From positions 248,001-312,000 of the forward strand of contig NZ_JANARS010000002.1 of the NCBI RefSeq assembly GCF_024199985.1: a stretch of DNA of 64,000 nt, written 5' to 3'. Both the position numbers and the translations under genes were made by a program. How positions within the stretch are numbered: position 1 is the stretch's first letter; each line of letters starts with the position of its first letter. The stretch comes from Nocardioides pinisoli (GTDB taxonomy: Bacteria > Actinomycetota > Actinomycetes > Propionibacteriales > Nocardioidaceae). Shown here piece by piece: positions 59,009 to 64,000 of the stretch. Under the pieces are notes generated by a model. The model made no database searches. It was given only the letters and a program-made list of their open reading frames with translations, and was not told the DNA's origin.

Positions 59009-59971
59009 GTGCTGCTCTACGACGACGTGGTGACCGAGTACCGCGACTTCGCGACCTATGCGGCGGGCGACTCGCCGTGCTTCGAGGAGTGGGCGCTCGG
59101 CGTCGCGGGGGACGCGGAGGTCCTGGCGTGGTTGGGGACCTTCCCGCCGATCAAGCGCCAGCCCAACCTGGTCTTCGCCGCCGCCCGCTGGCACGGTGCG
59201 CCCGCCCCGGCGCCGTACGACGCCCTCCGCACGGTGCTGCTTGAGCAGGAGCCGGCCGTGCGCGCGACCGTCATGGCGCGAGCGACCCAGACCAACGAGG
59301 TGGGCCGCCTCGCCACGCTCGTCCCGGTGCTCGGGCTCGTCGAGGGACCGCTCGCGCTGGTCGAGGTCGGTGCCAGCGCCGGGCTGTGCCTGTTCCCCGA
59401 CCGCTACGACTACGCCTGGCCGCCGTCCGGCGCGCTGCGGGGGAGCGGCGGGCCGCTGCTCACCGCCCGGGCCACCGGCACCCTGCCGGTGCCGGCCGCC
59501 CACCCCGACGTCGCCTGGCGCGGCGGCGTGGACCTCAACCCGCTCGACGTGACGGACGAGGACGCGATGGCCTGGCTGGAGAACCTGGTCTGGCCCGAGC
59601 AGGACGAGCGTCGTCAGCGGCTGCGCGCCGCCGTCGACGTCGCTCGCCGCGAGCCCCCCGCGGTGCGGCAGGGCGACCTCCTCGACCACGTCGAGGACCT
59701 CGTGGACCAGGCGGCCGGGCACGGCACCCCGGTCGTGCTCCACTCGGCGGTCATCGCCTACCTGGAGGAGCCCGACCGGGTGCGCTTCCACGAGCTGATG
59801 ACGCGCCTGGTCGCAGCCGGCCGCTGCCGCTGGATCAGCAACGAGGGGGGCCGGGTCCTGCCCGCGGTCACGGGGAGCCGGGAGGTCCCCCCGGGCCGCT
59901 TCGTGACCGCGCTCGACGGTGTGCCCGTCGCCTGGAGCCACGGCCACGGGCACGCGATCGACTGGCTGTGA
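59009..59971 (+). CDS. DUF2332 family protein
   Basis: A 320-residue cytosolic protein of the DUF2332 family. Recognisable parts are FPPIKRQPNLVFAAARWHG, TQTNEVGRLATLVPVLGLVEGPLALVEVGASAGLCLFPDRY (a SAM-methyltransferase-like first strand and loop), GVDLNPLDVTDEDAMAWLENLVWPEQ and a C-terminal ALDGVPVAWSHGHG. The Rossmann-like loop suggests a methyltransferase-related fold, but no function is known. GTG 59009 lies six bases after CATGAT, a weak -10. Divergent from the ThuA-like gene. Confidence 0.85.
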   Translation: MLLYDDVVTEYRDFATYAAGDSPCFEEWALGVAGDAEVLAWLGTFPPIKRQPNLVFAAARWHGAPAPAPYDALRTVLLEQEPAVRATVMARATQTNEVGRLATLVPVLGLVEGPLALVEVGASAGLCLFPDRYDYAWPPSGALRGSGGPLLTARATGTLPVPAAHPDVAWRGGVDLNPLDVTDEDAMAWLENLVWPEQDERRQRLRAAVDVARREPPAVRQGDLLDHVEDLVDQAAGHGTPVVLHSAVIAYLEEPDRVRFHELMTRLVAAGRCRWISNEGGRVLPAVTGSREVPPGRFVTALDGVPVAWSHGHGHAIDWL

Positions 59972-60036
59972 GCGTGACCCGTCGGGAGGTCCGGACCGCG
60001 CGCCGTGTCCTGTCGGTGGGGCCGGGCACACTGACG

Positions 60037-60042
60037 TAGGCT
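60037..60042 (+). promoter_or_regulatory. -10 box upstream of dnaE1
   Basis: TAGGCT, about 100 bases before ATG 60144; no clear -35. The leader between holds a pyrimidine run (CTCTTCCCCCTCCTTC) and AAAGGCG near the start codon. Confidence 0.4.
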
Positions 60043-60143
60043 GACTGCTCTTCCCCCTCCTTCTGGATGCACCGCTGCGCAGCCAGCACCTCTCCTCACG
60101 CACGCCCCCGTCAGCGACCCCGAAAGGCGCGGAAGTCTCCTCC

Positions 60144-63100
60144 ATGTCGTCCGGCTCCTCCACCAGCTCCGCGGACAACTTCGTGCACCTCCACGTGCAC
60201 ACCGAGTACTCGATGCTCGACGGGGCGTCGCTGCTCGACGGCCTCTTCGCCCGCACGAGTGAGCTGGGCATGCCGGCCATCGCGATGACCGACCACGGCA
60301 ACCTCCACGGCGCCTACGACTTCTACAGCAAGGCCAAGAAGTACGGCGTGAAGCCGATCATCGGCATCGAGGCCTACATCACCCCCGGCACCATGCGCGG
60401 CGAGCGCCGGCGCGTGCGCTGGGGCCAGGGTGACCTCGCCGAGGAGGGCGGCAACGACGTCGCCGGCGGCGGCGCCTACACCCACATGACCATGTGGGCG
60501 GAGAACACCGAGGGCATGCACAACCTGTTCCGGTTGTCGTCGCGCTCGAGCATGGAGGGCTACTTCTACAAGCCCCGCATGGACAAGGAGATCCTCGCCG
60601 AGCACAGCAAGGGGCTGATCGTCAGCACCGGCTGCCCGAGCGGTGCGATCCAGACCCGCCTGCGCCTCGGCCAGTACGACGAGGCGGTGCGGGAGGCGGG
60701 CGAGCTCCAGGAGATCTTCGGCCGCGACAACGTGTTCCTCGAGCTGATGGACCACGGCATCGACATCGAGAAGCGGGTCCGCGACGACCTGCTCCGCCTC
60801 GGCAAGCAGATGGGCCTGCCGCCCATCGCCACCAACGACTCCCACTACAACAACCCCGAGGACGCGGCCGCCCACGACGCCCTCATCTGCGTCGCCTCGG
60901 GCAAGCGGCTCTCCGACACCAACCGGCTCAAGTTCGACGGCGGCGGCTACTACATCAAGTCCGCCGCCGAGATGCGCGAGCTGTGGGCCGACCGGTTCGG
61001 CATGCCCGAGGCCTGCGACAACACCCTCGCCATCGCCGAGCGGTGCGAGGTCGAGTTCACCGAGTCCACCGGCGGCTACATGGCCCGCGCCGACGTGCCC
61101 GCCGGCGAGACCGAGGAGTCGTGGTTCCGCAAGGAGGTCTGGCGCGGCATCGAGGCCCGCTACCCCGGCGACCGGCTCGACCAGGAGGTCCGCGACCGCG
61201 TCGAGATGGAGCTCGCGGTCATCTCGCAGAAGGGCTACTGCGGCTACTACCTCGTGGTCGCCGACTTCATCAACTGGGCCAAGGACAACGGCATCCGCGT
61301 CGGGCCCGGTCGTGGCTCGGGTGCGGGCTCGATCGCGGCCTACGCGCTGCGCATCACCGACCTGTGCCCGCTCGAGCACGGCCTGTTCTTCGAGCGGTTC
61401 CTCAACCCCGAGCGTCCCTCGATGCCCGACTTCGACATCGACTTCGACGACGCCCGCCGCGGTGAGGTCATCCACTACGTCAGCGAGAAGTACGGCGCCG
61501 AGCGGGTCGCGCAGATCGCGACGTTCGGCCGGCTCAAGGCCAAGGCCGCCATCAAGGACGCCGCTCGCGTGCTCGACCACGGCTTCGCGATCGGCGACCG
61601 GATCACCAAGGCCTACCCGGCCGACGTGATGGGCAAGGGCGTCGCCCTCAAGGACATCTTCAACCCCGACCACAAGCGCTACAACGACGGCGGGGAGTTC
61701 CGCGCGCTGCACGGCCAGGACCCCGACGTCCGCACGATCTACGAGACGGCGGTCGGCCTCGAGGGGCAGATCCGCAACTGGGGCGTGCACGCGGCCGGCG
61801 TGATCATGTCGAGCGAGCCGCTGATCGACATCGTCCCGATCATGTCCCGCCCGCAGGACGGCGCGGTGATCACCCAGTTCGACTACCCGATGTGCGAGTC
61901 GCTCGGACTGGTCAAGATGGACTTCCTCGGCCTGTCCAACCTCCGCATCCTCGACGACGCGATCGCCAACATCGAGGTCAACCGGGGCGAGAAGGTCGTC
62001 CTGGAGGAGCTCGACTTCGAGGACCGCGCGACCTACGAGCTGATGGGTCGCGGCGACACGCTGGGCGTCTTCCAGCTCGACGGCTCGGGCATGCGCTCGC
62101 TGCTGCGCTCCCTGCAGCCCGACGCCTTCGCCGACATCACGGCCGTCAGCGCCCTCTACCGCCCCGGCCCGATGGGCGCCGACTCCCACAACAAGTACGC
62201 CCGCCGCAAGAACGGCCGCGAGCCGATCGAGCCGATCCACCCGGCCCTCGCCGAGGCGCTCGAGCCGGTCCTGGGGGAGACCTACGGCCTGATCGTCTAC
62301 CAGGAGCAGGTGATGGCGATCGCGCAGGTGCTCGCCGGCTTCACGCTCGGTGCCGCCGACAACCTGCGTCGCGCGATGGGCAAGAAGAAGAAGGAGGAGC
62401 TCGACAAGCAGTACGCCGGCTTCCAGGCCGGCATGCTCGAGCGTGGCTTCCCCCAGCAGGCCATCGACAAGCTGTGGGAGATCCTGCTCCCCTTCTCCGA
62501 CTACGCCTTCAACAAGTCGCACTCGGCCGCCTACGGCGTCATCACCTACTGGACCGCCTACCTCAAGGCCAACTACCCGACGGAGTACATGGCCGCCCTC
62601 CTCACCTCGGTGAAGGACGACAAGGACAAGATGGCGATCTACCTCAACGAGTGCCGTCGCATGAAGATCCAGGTCCTCCCGCCCGACGTCAACGAGTCGC
62701 ACGCCAACTTCACCCCGGTTGGCCAGGACGTCCGCTTCGGCCTCACCGCGGTCCGCAACGTCGGCCACAACGTCGTCGCCGGCATCGTGGCCGCTCGCGA
62801 GGAGAAGGGCCGCTACGCCGACTTCAACGACTTCATGGAGAAGGTCCCCGCCCTCGTCTGCAACAAGCGGGTCGTGGAGTCGCTGATCAAGGCCGGGGCG
62901 TTCGACGACATGAAGCACAAGCGGCGCGCGCTGGCCGCCGTCCACGAGACGGCCGTCGACCAGTTCGTCGACCTCAAGAAGAACGAGGCCATCGGGCAGG
63001 ACTCCCTCTTCGCCGGTCTCGGCGACGGTGACGACGACGCAGGGTTCGGGGTCAGCGTGACCATCCCCGACATCGACGACTGGGACAAGATGACCCTCCT

Positions 63101-63719
63101 CGGCCACGAGCGGGAGATGCTCGGGCTCTACGTCTCGGACCACCCGCTCCTCGGCCTCGAGCACGTCCTCTCCCAGGGCACCGACTGCACCATCGGCCAG
63201 CTCCTGCTCGACGAGGACCGGCCGCACAACTCCACGATCACCGTCAGCGGACTCATCACCTCGGTCTCCCGGAAGATCACCAAGCGGGGCGACCCGTGGG
63301 CGACCATCACGCTCGAGGACCTCGACGGTGCCATCGACGTGCTCCTCTTCCCGAGCGCCTACACCCTCGCGTCGACGCTGCTCGTCGAGGACAACATCGT
63401 CCGGATCAAGGGCCAGCTCTCACGTGACAAGGACCAGCCCGAGCTGCGCGCCCAGGAGGTCACCGCCCCCGACCTGACCCACGGACCGACCGGGCCGGTC
63501 GTGATCAGCCTGCCGTCGACCCGGTGCACGCCGCCGGTCGTGGCCCAGCTGCGTGACGTGCTCGGCACCCACCCCGGCATGACCGAGGTGCAGCTGCGGC
63601 TGCTCACCCGGAGCTCGACCAAGGTGCTGCGCCTCGACGACAACCTGCGCGTGAGCCCCAGCCCGGCCCTCTTCGCCGACCTCAAGCAGCTGCTCGGACC
63701 CGGCTGCCTGACCGGATGA
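60144..63719 (+). CDS. dnaE1: Replicative DNA polymerase III alpha subunit DnaE1
   Basis: A 1191-residue C-family polymerase. The PHP domain has an intact metal site (HLHVHTEYSMLDG, MTDHGNLHG), which in mycobacterial DnaE1 provides proofreading. The palm carries MPDFDIDFDDARRGE (Asp pair near 428-434). Fingers follow with LYRPGPMGADSHNKYARRKNG, then YAFNKSHSAAYG, a tandem helix-hairpin-helix region, QDSLFAGLG as likely clamp-binding peptide and a C-terminal OB fold. ATG 60144 is in place for the PHP start. It is the housekeeping partner of dnaE2 at 23277. Confidence 0.97.
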   Translation: MSSGSSTSSADNFVHLHVHTEYSMLDGASLLDGLFARTSELGMPAIAMTDHGNLHGAYDFYSKAKKYGVKPIIGIEAYITPGTMRGERRRVRWGQGDLAEEGGNDVAGGGAYTHMTMWAENTEGMHNLFRLSSRSSMEGYFYKPRMDKEILAEHSKGLIVSTGCPSGAIQTRLRLGQYDEAVREAGELQEIFGRDNVFLELMDHGIDIEKRVRDDLLRLGKQMGLPPIATNDSHYNNPEDAAAHDALICVASGKRLSDTNRLKFDGGGYYIKSAAEMRELWADRFGMPEACDNTLAIAERCEVEFTESTGGYMARADVPAGETEESWFRKEVWRGIEARYPGDRLDQEVRDRVEMELAVISQKGYCGYYLVVADFINWAKDNGIRVGPGRGSGAGSIAAYALRITDLCPLEHGLFFERFLNPERPSMPDFDIDFDDARRGEVIHYVSEKYGAERVAQIATFGRLKAKAAIKDAARVLDHGFAIGDRITKAYPADVMGKGVALKDIFNPDHKRYNDGGEFRALHGQDPDVRTIYETAVGLEGQIRNWGVHAAGVIMSSEPLIDIVPIMSRPQDGAVITQFDYPMCESLGLVKMDFLGLSNLRILDDAIANIEVNRGEKVVLEELDFEDRATYELMGRGDTLGVFQLDGSGMRSLLRSLQPDAFADITAVSALYRPGPMGADSHNKYARRKNGREPIEPIHPALAEALEPVLGETYGLIVYQEQVMAIAQVLAGFTLGAADNLRRAMGKKKKEELDKQYAGFQAGMLERGFPQQAIDKLWEILLPFSDYAFNKSHSAAYGVITYWTAYLKANYPTEYMAALLTSVKDDKDKMAIYLNECRRMKIQVLPPDVNESHANFTPVGQDVRFGLTAVRNVGHNVVAGIVAAREEKGRYADFNDFMEKVPALVCNKRVVESLIKAGAFDDMKHKRRALAAVHETAVDQFVDLKKNEAIGQDSLFAGLGDGDDDAGFGVSVTIPDIDDWDKMTLLGHEREMLGLYVSDHPLLGLEHVLSQGTDCTIGQLLLDEDRPHNSTITVSGLITSVSRKITKRGDPWATITLEDLDGAIDVLLFPSAYTLASTLLVEDNIVRIKGQLSRDKDQPELRAQEVTAPDLTHGPTGPVVISLPSTRCTPPVVAQLRDVLGTHPGMTEVQLRLLTRSSTKVLRLDDNLRVSPSPALFADLKQLLGPGCLTG

Positions 63720-63726
63720 TGACCGG

Positions 63727-64000
63727 ATGAGCGCCGCCATGGACGACGTCACGGGCGCCGGGACGGGCGGCCGGCTGGTGCGCCGCGTGCTGGCGGTGCT
63801 CGCGCTGTTCGTGGCCGGCGGCGCGGCCGGCGGCGTGCTCTGGGAGCGGCTCTGGGACGCCCCCACCGGCGTCGCCTTCAAGGGCCGCTGGTACCTCGAG
63901 CCCGCCGGGCCCGACCTCTCCTTCGAGTCCATCGCCCTGTTCGTCGTGATCGCGTTCCCGCTCGGCCTCGTCCTCGGCGTGCTGGCGGGTCTGTGGCGGG
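63727..64000 (+). CDS. Membrane protein of unknown function (cut by window edge)
   Basis: An open frame from ATG 63727, seven bases after the dnaE1 stop, running out of the window (91 codons visible). It has a polar start, a helix (LVRRVLAVLALFVAGGAAGGVLW), an extracytoplasmic loop with GRWYLEPAGPDLSFES and a second helix (IALFVVIAFPLGLVLGVLAGLW). Such two-or-more-helix proteins follow dnaE1 in some actinobacteria; no function is known. Two earlier ATG codons (63716, 63719) hit stops at once. Confidence 0.65.
   Translation, partial: MSAAMDDVTGAGTGGRLVRRVLAVLALFVAGGAAGGVLWERLWDAPTGVAFKGRWYLEPAGPDLSFESIALFVVIAFPLGLVLGVLAGLWR

Noticed and set aside
60111..63227. A 1038-codon open frame antisense to dnaE1
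   Set aside because: It is the Val/Asp/Leu/His-rich shadow expected opposite a GC-rich gene; it has no domain, start signal or family resemblance, while dnaE1 is unmistakable.
1..64000. tRNA, rRNA, insertion sequences or prophage genes
   Set aside because: No cloverleaf-like sequence, transposase, integrase or phage structural protein was recognised by eye; a tRNAscan or ISfinder run would be decisive.

Overview
The window is a stretch of a high-GC actinobacterial chromosome. Codon use (G/C third positions), frequent GTG starts, the cell-wall gene order and the set of families point to Nocardioidaceae or a close relative; this assignment is inference. Genes are dense on both strands. I saw no rRNA, tRNA, IS element, phage or CRISPR array, and nothing with foreign-looking composition.

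Left part (1-22263): the start of glycerol kinase (cut by the window edge) behind a DUF1028 protein, an MFS transporter, pyrophosphate-dependent phosphofructokinase, an APC permease, a secreted metallophosphoesterase, class II DAHP synthase, threonine aldolase, a zinc-ribbon membrane protein and an EamA transporter. Then come a PASTA-domain Ser/Thr kinase, a LysM lytic transglycosylase and a GH16-like secreted protein. An Rv2175c-type DNA-binding protein follows, with an RNase Sa-like ribonuclease and its barstar-type inhibitor, a polyprenyl synthase and methylenetetrahydrofolate reductase. A phytoene-desaturase-like flavoprotein, a DUF4126 protein, a YbaK-type protein and a small membrane protein complete this part. 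The kinase/Rv2175c/polyprenyl synthase/reductase/DAHP synthase grouping resembles the Mycobacterium tuberculosis Rv2172c-Rv2178c neighbourhood, which also lies beside the division cluster.

Centre (22264-34989): a perfect LexA box precedes a DUF6504 - HEPN-like - dnaE2 operon, followed by a methyltransferase and DNA polymerase IV, so this is an SOS/translesion block. DUF3040 and the moxR-DUF58-transglutaminase operon (minus strand) lead to the division cluster.

Right part (34990-57630): the complete dcw cluster mraZ, (structured RNA plus small ORF), rsmH, ftsL, ftsI, murE, murF, mraY, murD, ftsW, murG, murC, ftsQ, ftsZ, pgeF, yggS, sepF, yggT, wag31. After a strong terminator come a DksA-like zinc-finger protein with a long Lys/Ala/Pro tract, lspA, rluD and a GNAT protein fused to a chorismate mutase-like domain. 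The window ends with a ThuA-like secreted protein (minus), a DUF2332 protein, dnaE1 and the start of a membrane protein.

Two signals run across the window. First, many transcription units have a TANNNT -10 box only 6-7 bp before the start codon and no Shine-Dalgarno sequence, so leaderless mRNAs look like the default. Second, genes inside operons are joined by ATGA/GTGA overlaps. The dcw cluster has a textbook MraZ-box promoter in front, a hairpin RNA between mraZ and rsmH, and apparent internal promoters before ftsI, murE, murG and ftsZ.
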